Assembly: GCA_947184155.2 (NCBI GenBank)
Contig: CAMXCT020006334.1
Location: 465,580-529,579 of the forward strand
Direction of reading: 5' to 3'
Length of the DNA stretch: 64,000 bases
Source: Cladocopium goreaui
Taxonomy: Eukaryota; Sar; Dinophyceae; Suessiales; Symbiodiniaceae
In this document: piece after piece, positions 31,901 to 46,900 of the stretch
Numbering within the stretch: position 1 is the stretch's first letter
How the letters are laid out: every line of letters starts with the position of its first letter
Notes under the pieces: model-generated
Told to the model about the DNA's origin: nothing
What the model saw: only the letters and a program-made list of their open reading frames with translations
The model's database searches: none
Program-made: the position numbers and the translations under genes

Positions 31901-34900
31901 TATCCATGAATATCCACCCATATCCATTAATATCCATGAATATCCATGAATATCCATGAATATCCATCAATATTCATTAATACCCATTAATATCAATTAA
32001 TATCTATTAATATCCATGAATATCCATGAATATCCACCCATATCCATTAATATCCATTAATATCCACCAATACCCATTAATATCCATTAATATCCACCAA
32101 TATCCATTAATATCCATGAATATCCATTAATACCCATTAATATGAATTAATATCAATTAATATCCATGAATATCCATTAATATCCACCAATATCCATTAA
32201 TATCCATTAATATCCACCAATATCCATTAATATCCATTAATATCCACCAATATCCATTAATATCCATTAATATCCACCAATATCCATTAATATCCATTAA
32301 TACCCATTAATATGAATTAATATCAATTAATATCTTTTAATATCCATGAATATCCATTAATATCCACCAATATCCATTAATATCCATTAATATCCACCAA
32401 TATCCATTAATATCCATTAATATCCACCAATATCCATTAATATCCATGAATATCCATGATATCTACCATTGATTTCCATTGATCTCGCTCCCGTTCGGAA
32501 TCCACAGAAAGCTTTCTCCGTTGAGGCCATCCAAACCCAAGCGGATGCGGCCAAAGCCTCCGGCGCGGATGCGGCGTCATGGGTGGGAAATACATGGCAT
32601 CGTTTTTTAAACCCACATAAAACTAATATAGTTTATAGACGAATATATATGTGTATATATATATATGATGTTGGCAGATTATATAATTAATCGTTTTATC
32701 CACATTACTAATTGGGGTTTCTCCCTATTATATTGTATAATTATATATATATATATATATTTATATACATGTAAATTCCACCAAGAGTTTAGCTCCAAAC
32801 TCGCACATTCCAAGGCTAAGAATGGTTCAATCCCACTCCCCATGTCCACTGGATGACGAGAAAACTTACCGGAATACCCTTTCTGTAGCCAATGCCAATG
32901 CCAATATATAACAACCACTACTAGCCAACGATAGCTGTGAAGAGCCATTTTGAGAAGCATCCAGATGCGTGCATGGTAGAGTCATTCTTGGGGGTGCATC
33001 CCACTTAGCAAGTGATTAACAAGGCAACCGGTTGACTCGATGCCCTTGTAAGGGTGACGAATTTGAAATTCCGATTTTTGAGGGTAAGAGACAAAATGCT
33101 GGGATTTGCAGGAGTCGCCAAAAAAATGTTTGCAACATGGACATTCATTTCGATTGGCAGGCGTGTGACTCAAGAGTCAAAATGTGCGTTTCGCCTCCGC
33201 AGTGACTCGATTTTGCTCTTCAAGGGTCAAAAAAAAACATCAGAAATCTATGATTTTCAATCATCCGAATCATATCAGGGCGGCATTCACTCTTCCAGTT
33301 TTTTTCGTCTTCTCGACGCTAGCGGTGCCAGAGCGCTTGTGGCAAAGCAGAAGCCACAGTCTGCAACAAGGCAGCATCTTCCGTAACGTAAAGGAAGTGC
33401 TCGTCAAGAACGTTAATACACCCCCCCCCCTGATGATCATACGACAGCATGTGCAACGTGTGCATCTTCCGTAACGTAAATGAAGTGCTCGTCAAGAACG
33501 TTAATACACCCCCGCACCCCCCACCCCCATGCACCCCACCGATGATCATACGACAGCATGTGCAATGTGTGCATCTTCCGCAACGTAAAGGAAGTGTTCG
33601 TCAAGAACGTTAATACACCCCCCCGCGCCCCCCCGCACCCACCCTGATGATCATACGACACCATGCGCAACATGTTAAAGACTAAAAAAAAACAAATCCT
33701 ATACCCCCATTTGCGCAAGCCTCATTTTTGAAATTTGCAACCCTTCCAAGGGATCGTAAATGGCACATCTCAAAATTGACAACCCTTCCAAGGGCGCCGT
33801 ATCAGTCGCATGCCATTAACAACCATGGTATATACTAGTGTTTTCTGTATATATTGAATACGGAACATCGCCAGCTATAATGTTGCTTGGCTCCCGCACA
33901 TCCATTGAGACTCCTTATCCTGTATCAGTCCATATTTATGCACACAATTAATGACCCATGAAGAACCCCACCACCATTCAAAACCAATCATGGGCATCAA
34001 TCATTAAACCATTAAAACAAACACTTTCAATAAACCTAGATGACCACTGTTAACATCTCATATATTTATATCATCTTATAAGTCCTAAGAAACTAATATA
34101 TATATATATAGAAACATATCGATTTTCCAATGTTTCCCATCAACCAGGTCGACCTTTCGAGCCAGCGCCACCAGGTGTCCTGGATCCCATGGGTTTTCAG
34201 ACCGGCGTCAAAGCTTTGGAAGCGGCGGATGTGGAGGTCGACCTGTCGGAGGGGCTCGGATTGGTTTAGGGGACAATTTTAACCGGAAAACCCACTATTT
34301 AATGGTAAAAACCCATGGGTTTCCTGTTCAAATTTTCCCTTAAACCAAAATATGGGAACTGGGGAGTGGTTGAAGGATGTTGTGATGGAATGTATAGTCA
34401 TTGTTAAGGACAATTTGTTGTGACAACTAGACTATAAATAGAGTTTTTTTTTAAAATTTATCACTTTATTGATGAGATATCACGAACTGATTTTTTTTTC
34501 ACCATTGTGGACCCAGAAACATTGAGAGAACATAGCATATTGCCACTTTTCTGGCATCTTTAAGCCAACTTTTTGGAGTTTTGCTGGGGCAACTTCGAAA
34601 TGTTGGCCCAGACACCAGGATGGAACGGCGCATGCCCAAATGAGTATGGTGTTGCCTGATAGGGAAGGTGGAACCTGGAACAAATGATTATTTGAACCGA
34701 GAAAAACGCGGGAAACATGTACATGTTTTATCTCACAATGATGTTGAGTGTTTATCCTATCCTACTTGCAGGATCATCCCATAAATTTGATCATCCACTT
34801 ACAGTAATGTGGGTAAAACAATGTCATAAACCATCCCCCAGTCATCACCATAAATAGGTGGTATAAACTCACTATTCCCAGTCATGGATGGTTTACGGCA

Positions 34901-37900
34901 TTGTTTTACCCACTTTTTGGGAGACTTCCGAAGCACCGAAAAATTGACTTACGATGACCGCTTCGTGAAGGCCCTGGGTGAGAAGTGGAAGGTGCCTGGG
35001 AATCACGGCGCGGTGAGCGAAAGGAATGACCGGGCCTAGGAATCTAAGAGTCTGCAATGGAAAAATAACATTTTTGGAAGGTTTATACCACCCATTTGGG
35101 AATGGTTTATACCACCTATTTATGGCATTTTATGGCAATATTTATGGTGATTGGTACAGGATGGAGCCCCCCAGTGATGTTTGCTGGTTTATAAACCCCA
35201 GGAATGCTATAGGCTATAGTTATATCTCCCATAAACCATATTCAAGCCACGTATATCCCAACTGAACGCTATCTTGGGGGCCCCATCCTGTAGATCATGG
35301 TACATCAGCTATGCATGGGCAATTTATTTTTGCCATGTTAATTCATGTTAAATGACCAGGGAGTACGACCAGTTACTTTGATTGCACTCTTTGGAGAGCA
35401 CATGAGAATTTGGAGCCCATTTTAAGCCATTACTTAGAAGTAAGTTTTTTTTGTTTGCGGCCCAATTGTTCAGGTTCCACATTTAAAATAGCTATTTTTT
35501 TGGGGAGATGACAGATGATATGGGGATTTTACCCGCAGAAAGCAGTACTGTATCTCATTGGTGAAGTTGATGTTGCGCGACGAATTCTCCATGGCATTTT
35601 AGATGATTTCACCAGCACAAACGATGGCGATCTTTGTTTCTCACCTTTGGTAGCTGATTCCCATTGGGCTTGCAGAGGCTTTCTGGCCCCCCGTGCTAGG
35701 TTATGTATTTGGCTTTTGCACACTAAACTTTGCAGCGCATGAGCACAGTCTAATTCCATCTAATTCCTACTTCTTTGTATAGTACCCCTGCCTCCTGTAG
35801 GAGAAGGACAGGTTCAGATCCCTGCTTGATTAGAATTCAGGATGATGAGGATGGTCTGATCAACCTCGCTCCAGCTATGGTCCAAATGCTGACCATTTTT
35901 TTCCTTAGCCATATCCGAGTCAATGGTTTATTCAGGTGGTGGGTCATGCACAGCAACGTCCAAAGAAAATTAAAACATGCATCACAATTATTCTAATAGT
36001 GATAACACCTTGTCTATCAATGTGCAAGGTAAAAGGCATATATGATCATATAGTGAATCATGTATATGTCCATAGGTATATGATGGTATATCCCGTAAAT
36101 CGGCGCCTGAAACCCACCGATTTTCCCCGCCGGAAGCTTCCAGTGTATGCCATGTTTGTTGATTAATCCCATCGCCCTAATATTACAGTAAACACCCCCT
36201 AAATGGTCCTAAAGATGTCGTAAATCCCCTACTAAAACTATGGTTTCTGGCGGGGGAAGCGATTGGTTGACTGACAGGTTTTTGTTTGGATGGGTTAAGT
36301 CCAACCCAGTTAATCTTGTAGATTCTGTCATGGATTGTTGATCCTTAGTCAAATCATCTTACCCTCTGGTAATTTAACATAGCTATTGAAAATGGTGATT
36401 TATAGTGGATTTACCCATTAAAAATCGTGATTTTCCATAGTTTTTTGTAAACGTTTACCAGGCCGAGTAGTGACCAGTGGTTACTTCTGCCGAACCAGGT
36501 GAAATCCCAGTGGAATTTCCCAGGTGAATTCATGCTTGGCTGATGATTTGTTAATCTACTTTCTCTATAAAAGTAGCTGGAATTCAATATTTCATCGAAT
36601 GCAAAAAGAAAACATGGCAACCTCTGGTATATAACTTTTATATCATGATATGCCATGGTATATCTGCCATTGGATAGCCTATATCATGGTCCTGTTATAT
36701 TGGCAATTGCTTCAAAAATATCTCAAACATCTACCATTGCCATAGCCATAGCCATTCCAAGTGTTTTATGCCAGGAACAGGGGCACAAGGCCGTGGAAGA
36801 TGCGCAGGAGCGTTTCGGCGTTCGGGGGTGTCGACTGGCATGGGTAGGGACGCTGATCCTTTAAACGTTTGCGACTTCAATGGGGATATCTACTGGCTAA
36901 CACATGTATAGTTTTGTTGGTGCAAGGTATCCGAGATTGGCAATGGTTTTGGAAAATTAAATGTTCCATACATGGTTTGGTTTGGTAAAGCTATTTGTTT
37001 TTTTGGTTGCATTTTGAAAGGGAGAATGGACTAAGCCAAGATATGTTCTTTTTGCAGCAGGCAAGCTGCAAGTCGGCCAGCTTGACCATCCATCTTTAAT
37101 TTCGTCAACATTGGTGATTGGCTAAAGTTGTTTTTTTTCGCCCATAATATCTTGAACATCTAGATTTGCTCAAGGTTACTTGTTATTTTCCCAAGAGGAA
37201 GCCCACTATGGGAATCGATTGAGGGTATATGTTTTTTGTGGGGTTCCTTAGGAGAATTGGGTGAACATACTATCTTTCTGCAACATATTATTTGTGTTGG
37301 GCGGGTGACAGCAATCATGCGCCTCTACCACCACCATTTCCACAAGTGCGGTGGAGATGCATTATTGTAGAAACCTAATAGGGCCATATAGGGCCCATGT
37401 GCCAATTAAATTCTGTGTAGTAACCCCCAAAAAGATGTCGAACAGGTTTAATTGATCACTATTTTGGTAGAATTTTACTGTGGTACGGTAATGTAACATG
37501 GTTATGGAAATGGCCCGTTTAGTTCCATGATTTTACCTATCAGAAAGGGTGATTTTCCATAGCTATGTTGAAGTACCAGACGGTAATAGATGTGTAAATA
37601 GATGAGTAAATAGCCTTATGCCGACGTATGCTCACTGGTCTCCTCCATTAAGTATAGGAGACCCCCAATGGAGCAAGAAATTTCAAACCTGGTTGAAAGA
37701 CAAAGACACCAGGATCCTTAACTATCACTATTTCAGAAAAATCAGTGGAAACCCACGTGGTAACCATTGGTGGCTTTTCTGCAATTAATCATCCAAGCAA
37801 TACAATCAACTACCAACCCTGTCAAAGGCGACCCCCCGATAATACATGGTTAGTAAGTAAGCCATTAGTAGTTGTTGGCGGTTTGGATTTACTCTCAACA

Positions 37901-40900
37901 AACTCTGATTCACCTGCAATAAACTCTCATTATCTTCATGTTCCTACTTGAATCCGGCAAAACCACCATTTCTGATGGTAAAACCACCATTTCTAATTGC
38001 AAAACCACCATTTCCGGAGCTGCTGAACTCCCCACGAAATTCCTCCACCAATGGTCCAAAGCGTTTACCTGCCCGTCTCACGCCACAGGCTCGCGCAGCC
38101 GCAGTGACACAGAAAACCACTGAGGAGACAGGGGGGCTGCAGGATCCATGAATGGGAAGTGGATTATAACTTACACACATGTATGTGTATATATATATAT
38201 ATATGGATGTGTGTGTGTATGACATGATGACTGGGTTTTACTCTCTGATTAGTGGATATGAGACCGTATGATTATATGCTGTTCTTCTTACCACCTCGCG
38301 AGCCCTGGGTCCTGCCTGATCCAGCTTTGGTGCGTGAGTGCCCTTGGGTCCAACTGTATAGTGACCATGGTTTCCCTGCAATTTTCCTTAGAATCAACCA
38401 AGGATCGAATAGAGATTTTGTTGTAGTCTAGGCGGCGGCCCTACCACATATTATTTCACTGAAATTCAACCTTGTGCCTTCAGCTAATCAGAACATCAAG
38501 TCTTGTTACTGAAATCCACATTGTTTCCGTTTATGTCCAAATATTTGGATGGTAATGATCCTGGTAATGGTTTATAAAGTTTAATACTACACAATTTCTT
38601 GGTCGCTTCCTTATCCAGATGGTCGGAAGGTCGGAACACAGACATGCATTGGTCAAATCCTGGGGTCGTTACAATGCGGAGGAGCTGGACCGTTTGTTGT
38701 CGCGCTTCATGGAGTTAGTGCAGCAAGTGCAGGATTCGGAGGCACTGATCATCACTGATCCAAAGGATCCTCGGGGAAGGTTCAGCTCAGCATGGTGAAA
38801 TGTTTTTCAGCCATGATGGGATCCGGGAAAAAAAAATGCCATCCAGATCATCCAAACATGGGAATTTCATGGAATTTCGCAAACCGGCATGGTGACCCAA
38901 AATGGTAATCAGAGACAGCTTTTGTGGAAGTTTCCCCCCAAAAAGGTGCCATTTTTGTTCGAAGGATTTTCCCATAGCCTCAATGGGACGATCGTGGCTT
39001 CACCATGAATCATGAAGCGCTTACCAACCTGGCGCCCCCAAAATAGCTATATAAGTTGGTTTATAATTATACTATAAACTATAGGGTTTATGAGGGATAT
39101 ATCATTATATATATATATATCACTATATATATATATATACAATTGGATTGGGCTAGGTTATAAATCTACTTATAACATTCTTATAACTGGGGTCTCCACT
39201 ACTGCTATGTACAAAACAGTTTCCCACCTTTTCGATTAAGACACCCCTGGCACTGGCTACGTCCCGTCGCGTAGGCGTTCCAATCAGCGTCCAGCCAGCT
39301 GCAAAGCGCCACAGAGCAGGGCATGGCTACGGCATCCTCCGCCCTAGCGCAGGTGGGGTGGGGCAGAGCGGAAGATGTGTGTTTAGCCATGTGGGTGTGT
39401 CTGAAAATAGTGTACCCCTAAACCCAATGGTTTTGCTGATTACTATCCCTATTAAATGGCTATTTGTTTGGGAATATACCCTATTTTCAGACAAACCCAT
39501 GTAGAAACCAGAAGTGGATGTTTCCTCAGCAAACATGGAGGTTGAACTCGGTTTAACCAAGCAAAATGGATGGGGAACTGCAGCAAAGATCTGGTCAAGA
39601 TTGGATGGGTAGTTTCAAACTTGTTCTGCGCGTTTCTTGTGTGATTAACAGAAGTGGATGTTTTATTTTTTTGATGTTTTTACCAGCTAAAAAATGTTGG
39701 CCGCGGGGTGCCTAATATTGGCTATGACGTTTAGCAGCAAACACTGTAGTTCATCAACAAGTATGCCGTTTTGATCACCACCAGATGCAATTTTAGCCAA
39801 CAAATTAAATCACATGATTACCATGTTTTGCCTACAACGATGGGGATTTTAACAACCAAGAAAAGGAACAACATTGGATGTTTGTTAACCAACATCCCGG
39901 GGTCAAGCTTACTTTGCCCCCTAGAACATCCTAGGCTGTGGTACATATGCCACTACTTTCCATTACCCCGAGAGAGGGAAGTACCCGCTTCCCTCACACA
40001 ACAAGCAAGAGTTTCCAGAATCCGACCATTATCACATGGGTTTCTTGTACTTTTTCTCTTCATCTCCCTCGGGAAGCTGGGAGATACAATATCTCCGCCG
40101 ATGTTTTGGTCTTTTCTGGGGCACCTTTGCCGACAGTTTCGGAGCATTCATCCAGCTAAATCGCTCACAGTCTGGTAAGGAAGTTTTGCTGTGCCATGGA
40201 GCCCGAGGGGGACTACATCCATGTTGCTACTGATCGTGATGTTTGGAAGTCTTTGTCTGAAAGTTTTTTGCAATGGCATGGGTTTACAAGGACCCACAAC
40301 AACGTAGAAATGCTTGAGCAAAACCCGTGGGACAAGCCAAAACGCCTCCTCCACATACCCGTTGCTTGGATTCACCTGGTGTTTGTTGGTATAGCGGCTG
40401 GGGTTTTCACTGCGGTATGGCTGGATACAGTTGCCGGGTTTTCAGTTTGGGCACGCAGTGAAATACTGCAGGGATATGAAGCCAACATTACAAGCGGCTT
40501 CCGACGGTTATGCTGCCATTTGAATATGCTTGGTGGGCCTTTCCTCCTGCAAATCGCTGTGCCAAATGCATAAGTGTGGCGCGCCATACAAAACCACGCA
40601 ACTTCAATACAGCAGACATTGCAACAATTCCCACCATGCATCGTGGTACCAATTGTTTCCGCTGACAGCGAGTGAGTGCCAACACCGTAGTCTCCGACAT
40701 TGTCTCACATACGTGACATAATTTTGGACACTATATAGACAACCATTAATTACTCCATATTACTCCAGCATTGTGTTTACATTTGGGTTACTCAGGTTAC
40801 CCTCTGGTAAACTAACATAATTATTGAAAATGGCCATAGAAATAGTTAGATAGCTGATTTACCCATTAAAAATTGTGATTTTCCATAGCGGCATTTTGTA

Positions 40901-43900
40901 TGTTTACCCAAGGGTAACCATGATGATCCAGGCTGCATCCGCATCAAATGATGGGCCAGAAACCACCAGAGTCAGGCCTCCTCACAAGCCAACGCGGCGC
41001 TGCAGCAGGCGCCTGCTTTACCCTCCGGTAAACTAACATATGATCATATGGAAAATGACCTGGAAAATGACCAATTGATGGATCATTTACCTATTATAGA
41101 TGGTGATGTTCCATTGCTATGTTAAATTACCAGAGTATTGTTATTACAATGGTTTCCTTAAGTATGTCCAGTTGAGTTTAGCTGCGACACGCTTTCTGTC
41201 AAAAGCAAACAATTATCTCCAAGTTACTCCATCTCACTGGCGGCAAAAAGTAAACGTGGTAAACAAATAGCCCAAAAAATCGTTTTTTTTGCCAAATACC
41301 CCATGGGTTTGCCAAATATGTGAACATGATCATCATCCTACTTAGGAGTGGGAGTTTGTTCAACAATAATTTGAGTAGAGCTTGGGATCTCTTTTTAGCT
41401 TGCGCTTGTTGAACCAGTAATTAATCAATTGTGTTATGTGCTGAAGCTCTAAAAGCGCAGTCTAACCCCAATGCTTGTTAGTTGACATCCCCATCTTCCA
41501 AGTGTTTTAGATCAAGAGTCTGCAGGCCGATTTGTGTTGGCTGATTCCCCACCAATGAAGTACCTCTATCTATTATCCCATATTTATCTATAGTTACCAT
41601 TTGCATACCTGTATGTAGACAGACATGTATTGTAGATGCATTTGTGTGTGTGTGCATGTATGCGCCTTACATTCATTTTCACATGCAGTCATTGTCATAA
41701 TTTTGTTACAAGGTCTCATCAAAATACACGTATGGTTATGGGTCAAAACCCTGGTACCCTACACCAAAGTCATAGCTGGTGAATGGATGGCGATTCCCCC
41801 ATATGGTAATTTCATAGGTTTTGACCCATAACCCATCCCCATATACTTTATAGTAGATGAGAAATTCCACCCCTGAGGTGGTTCATATCCCCATACATTC
41901 CCGGCAATTCCCATCGTTATACCTCCTTTAAATTCCCATTGAGTGGTGTTCCATATAGGACACATATTATCCCATACAAAGACGTTGTGTCCCCGCGGCC
42001 ACCGCGGCGCCGAAATCAGGGCATGACAACGGCCTCACAGGCAGCAGCACAGGTGGAAGTGACCGAGCCCATCCACGCGAGTTGATGTGCGATTTCATCA
42101 ACAATATACATGGAATGATTAATGGAATGGTTAAAATGATTATGGTTAATAGATTATGGTTAATATGTTCATCAACTTTTAATCATTATGGTGAATGGAA
42201 TGATTTATAATATGGGTGTATCGTGAATATGGGCAAAAAACAAGAACAACTGATTAATATGGATAATGGAATGATTGATATATGGGTGTATGGTGAAATT
42301 GGGCAATAAAAAAAAAACTGGAAGAAACGTGGTTAGATAATGTATGAATCGTATGTGCTTGATTGAACCAACCATCTATGGGATGTAATTAGTCAATGTT
42401 AGTGGGATAGATCCGCAAGAATGTGAAAATGTCACAATGTTGTGGGTATGGTGAACTAACCTGGCTATGGAAAGTGGTGCATTTATAGTTGATTTACCTA
42501 TTAAGATGATTCTTTTCCATAGCATTTTGTATTTTTACCAGAGGTTAATGATTTGAGATCCATGGAAGTGTCAGCCAATCTTCATCCGATGCTCTACGTG
42601 TGGCTTATGTTTGAACATTTCAAATTTGCATAGATTTAGCCTCAAACGTGGCATGATAAAGTCTTGGTAAACGTGCCATAGATGGAGCTAGAGCATATGG
42701 GTATTATAATATATATGTAAGTGTATATATATATATATATATATGCACGTGCATACATTTACACCTTCATTTTGAGAGGTATTTTGTGGATATTCATGCA
42801 AACCCCCAGTACTACCAGTTTGCCGGGCCCGCACCATGCAAGGCCAGGGATGCCATGGAACAGCGCGGCTGAGTTCGCAGTTCGTGAAGCGAAGAAATGC
42901 GGCGTGTTGCGGTGCGTTGTGCGTTGTGCGAAGAAGTGACTTGTGATGAATCTGTTTCGTTGATTGGTCATGGAGGCATGGAGGTGGTTCAAATTTATTT
43001 TCCCCAGAAATGGACATTTGGACGATGTTGTTTTAATGTTGGCACCCCGCTTTGAATATGTCTGAGCCATACTGCTATACGCATAACTGGTTTGGAATGA
43101 GCTTGACAAAGGAGGCATAGTGGATTTTCATGGGTTTATGTTGGGCAGTTCTTATGGGTTTGACATATCAGTCAACGTGATCTGCTCAACAGGCTGTGAA
43201 AATCTGTGAAAGGTTAGTCAGGACCACAGGATCTGTGTGAAACCATTGCTACGGCCTGCTTGTCACACAGTACTCAACAAATCCAAATGTATCATATGGA
43301 ACCCACATGAACCCAATGAAAGGCTAATGTGTTGCATCTTGCACAGAAGGCCATTTTCCTATCACGCTTCGTGGTCTGCCATTGGTTTCTTGGTTTCACC
43401 GAATATTGCTATGGAAAATGGTTCGTGTAGTTCCATGATTTACCTCATTGCAAATGATGATTTTCCTAGCTATGTTGCATTACCAGAGGGCAATATCCTT
43501 TGCTCCCTCATTTAAACTATGTTTGTTGCCTTGGGAACGTGGACACGGTCTTCAGTCTGACCTTCTGTCATGTAAAGTTCAGAGCTTCGTTTTTCGCGCT
43601 GTCAGTTTTCGACACGACTTCCTTCAAATGAGCGTACATTTCACCACTAACTGTGCTGCTGTTTGGTAATCACAAATGGGGAAAGAGACTATGCCACTCA
43701 TTCCATGGTCGTTTTTCCATCGGAAGGTGGTCGCTCAATACTTCTTCTTTATACTTCACATAAATGGCTTCAATTCTAGATTATAAATGTTTTAAGCTGA
43801 ACATGCACCCAAAACAGGCTGCGGGTACCTCTTACCTTCGTACACACACCAGGACATTTTGTCCGTTTGATGTGTTTGTTGTGTGATGGTCCATCCAGAT

Positions 43901-46900
43901 CATTTTGTTGTCTTAGATCCGTGCAAGTCATTGCTGCGGCACCTGTCCTTGCTTGGGGTGGGGGGGGGCAGGGCGGCACAAAAAATCACCGCAACGCAGA
44001 GTGAGGAAAGGATTGCGACATGACATGGTTATGTTTTTTTTAGTTTGTTTTAATTTAATTTTGTTTTGTTTTGTCAGTTTGTGGCAAGCAAAATGACGAT
44101 ACCAATTCTCACATGCAATGCTGGAGGTTTCAATGTGGTACTCACTCAGGGTGTATGTATGTAATGCACAACATGCACCTTGTGAACATGTAGTAAGAGG
44201 CCTTACATTGTAGGCTTTGACAGTATAGCCCATCAAATGATGGGATCACGGATTTGTACACGTGAGTAATCTTGATATCTTGAGTAAGAGGTCTAAATAG
44301 TTTCGTTGGATATTACATTGCAAACGGCGCAAATGATCTGAACACCACATATTCACATGGAAAAAAACTGCAGCCTGATATTGAGTTATTTGATCAACAG
44401 GACTTAGTGTACGGCGTGGTGTTTTATTGAATCACGACTCAGGTTGTTTACCTGTGGAACTTATGCATTGTTACTTGCGGTAGCTTTGACATATTGTGTG
44501 CGACAACTCTGACATTGCTGAACACAAATCAACTCACGTAGATATACCAGATTCAACAAGTGTCCTGAAATATGTTTTCAGACATAAACAAGAACTAGTT
44601 AGGACACTTGATGTTGAAAAATGTTGTAATTTCTCTCACACAAACATGCGTATAAATTTAAAGGTAAACTTCTGACTGCTACGCAACCATTGTGAAAGAC
44701 AAATCAAACAAACATAGTTAGAGAGCACAGTTCAACAAGTGTCTTGAAATATGGTTTTAAAAATTTTAGGAACAAAAAGTAGTTAGACACTTGTTGAAAA
44801 CAGGTCTCGATTCCTCTCACAACAGCATGCACAAAAACTCACATACTATAAAATATGTCTGTAGCTTCTGTGCAGTTTACATGTAATTTATATGCAATGA
44901 ATTATATGAAATGTTATATGTTTTCTGCAAACTACAATACCAAAGCCCAACAAAAGTGAAACCAACAGCCAAAAACCCAAAACCCAAAACCAAGTGAAAC
45001 CAAAGCCACAGGCCAACAAAAGCCAGCAAAAACCAAAAAACAAAAACCAAAAACCAAGTGAAACCAAAGCCACAAGCCAACAAAAACCAACAAAAACCAA
45101 CAAAAACCAAAAACCAATAAAAACCAAAAGCCAAAAGCCAAGAGCCAAGTGAAGCCAAAACCAAAAGCCAAAAGCCAAAAGCGAAGCTCTAAAAAACCAG
45201 CAAATAGCACGCAAATCAGAGATTTTAGCTTCAAAATGCATCAAATAGCAAGGAAAGCTGCCCCAGGCTGAAAAAACATCTTAAAAAATCCTAAAAAATA
45301 CAAAACAACACAAAAACATACAAAAACAAACTACCCTTCCGATTCAAATGAAAGGGGATGATATGGATGTGACTCAAACATTGGACCATATTAGACCCAC
45401 AAAAGGCTGCACCATACCCAGATACGCATCCCATCTCCCAAGGGACTCACTGAAGTCGACGGTGCACATGTTTTATTGAAATCAAAAATTTCGGTATCCT
45501 ACAGTTCACCAGTTCGCATAGTTGGTAATTACGGATGTAAATATTGATCTCTCCCATTCAGATAGGAACATCATGGTGTTTCACCACGTCCTCACATTTT
45601 TCATGTACCAACATCCAGCGATGCTCCCTTCTAGGTCGTTTCCATGGCAATGCCGGCCATGCCATCAGCCTACATTGGATCTACATTGGCTGGGTCTGCA
45701 GTTGTGGTTAAAAGTGCCGGGTGTGGCAAGCAAAATCGGTCGAACTTGGGGGAAATGAACTGCCGCCCCCCCAAATCTTTCAAGACAAGAGTTGCATTGG
45801 AAGGTTACCAAATGGTGAGCTACATAGTTGCCTCAAAATTGAGACAACATCAACAACACTAATTTTTTGTTTGATTGTTTTTTAGTTGTTGCATGTTATT
45901 TGCTGCTAACACACAGGCATATAGAAAGCAGTTCGGAACTGGACATATCCAACAAACATATATGTGTTTCAATCATGGTTCCGGAAATTCACAGAACCCC
46001 CCCCAACACTTCGGACACCTGTCTATATGTATGGATTCCAACAAAATCAAAAAACAAATCTGGAAAATGACTCTGTTTTGGGTACACATCTATTTCGGGT
46101 TTGGGCATTCGAACGGCACCCGCTTTTTGGCGCAATGGCAAATCTGCTGCCAATGTCTGAGGTGCGGTGAAACTGTGAAACTGGAAGTCCTGAGTGTATG
46201 ATCATCACGTCATGCCTTGGGGCCATTGATCAGAAAAAATGGGGACTGAAACTGGTATTTCTTATCAAAGATGGGGAAACTGTAATGTATGGACAATGTA
46301 TGAACATGTGGAGGTTTCCATAAATGGTGATACCCTAAATGGATGGTTTATAATAGAACATCCAATCAAAATGGATGATTTGTGATTTGGGGGTACCCCC
46401 ATTTCAGGAAACCCTCATGTATGAAGATCTTCCAAACAAATTTGGATTGTAGCAGGCCATGGTCATGTGTCGATTCAGATGTCATTCCGCCTTCCTGTTT
46501 CAAATGGTTTCTGGGGTCACATCTGAATAACAGAAGAATTGAAACGTGAACATGTTGACATGTTTAGATAGAACAGTGTTGATTTGTCTAAAAATGGGAT
46601 ATTAGCGTCCCAAATGGGTACCAAATGGGAACGGGAAAGTCGGGAAAAATGTTCGGCCGAACCGATGGATGGAATGGGGTGCCCTATTGTGATTTTCTCA
46701 CCTATTTTGTTTGTTTTTGGGACATTCCTTGCAATGGTGAACAATGGCGAGGTTCCTAGTCTTGTGGCCGAAGCCAGTTGCTTTGGCTATAGGAGTTTGG
46801 TTCTGTTTTGTGCAGTCCCAGTGCTAGCAAGATCCCATTTCATCCCATATTTTTACATCTGTTTGGTGTTGGTGAATGTTCAATATTCTAGGTTTTGATT

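Noticed and set aside
44877-45244. Hydrophobic Phe/Leu/Trp-rich minus-strand ORFs that look like membrane proteins
   Set aside because: They translate the degenerate CCAAAA/AGCCAAA minisatellite; three frames overlap with similar composition.
46584-46898. 104-codon + strand ORF with hydrophobic end
   Set aside because: No codon bias, no acceptor or donor pattern and composition matches the AT-rich background.
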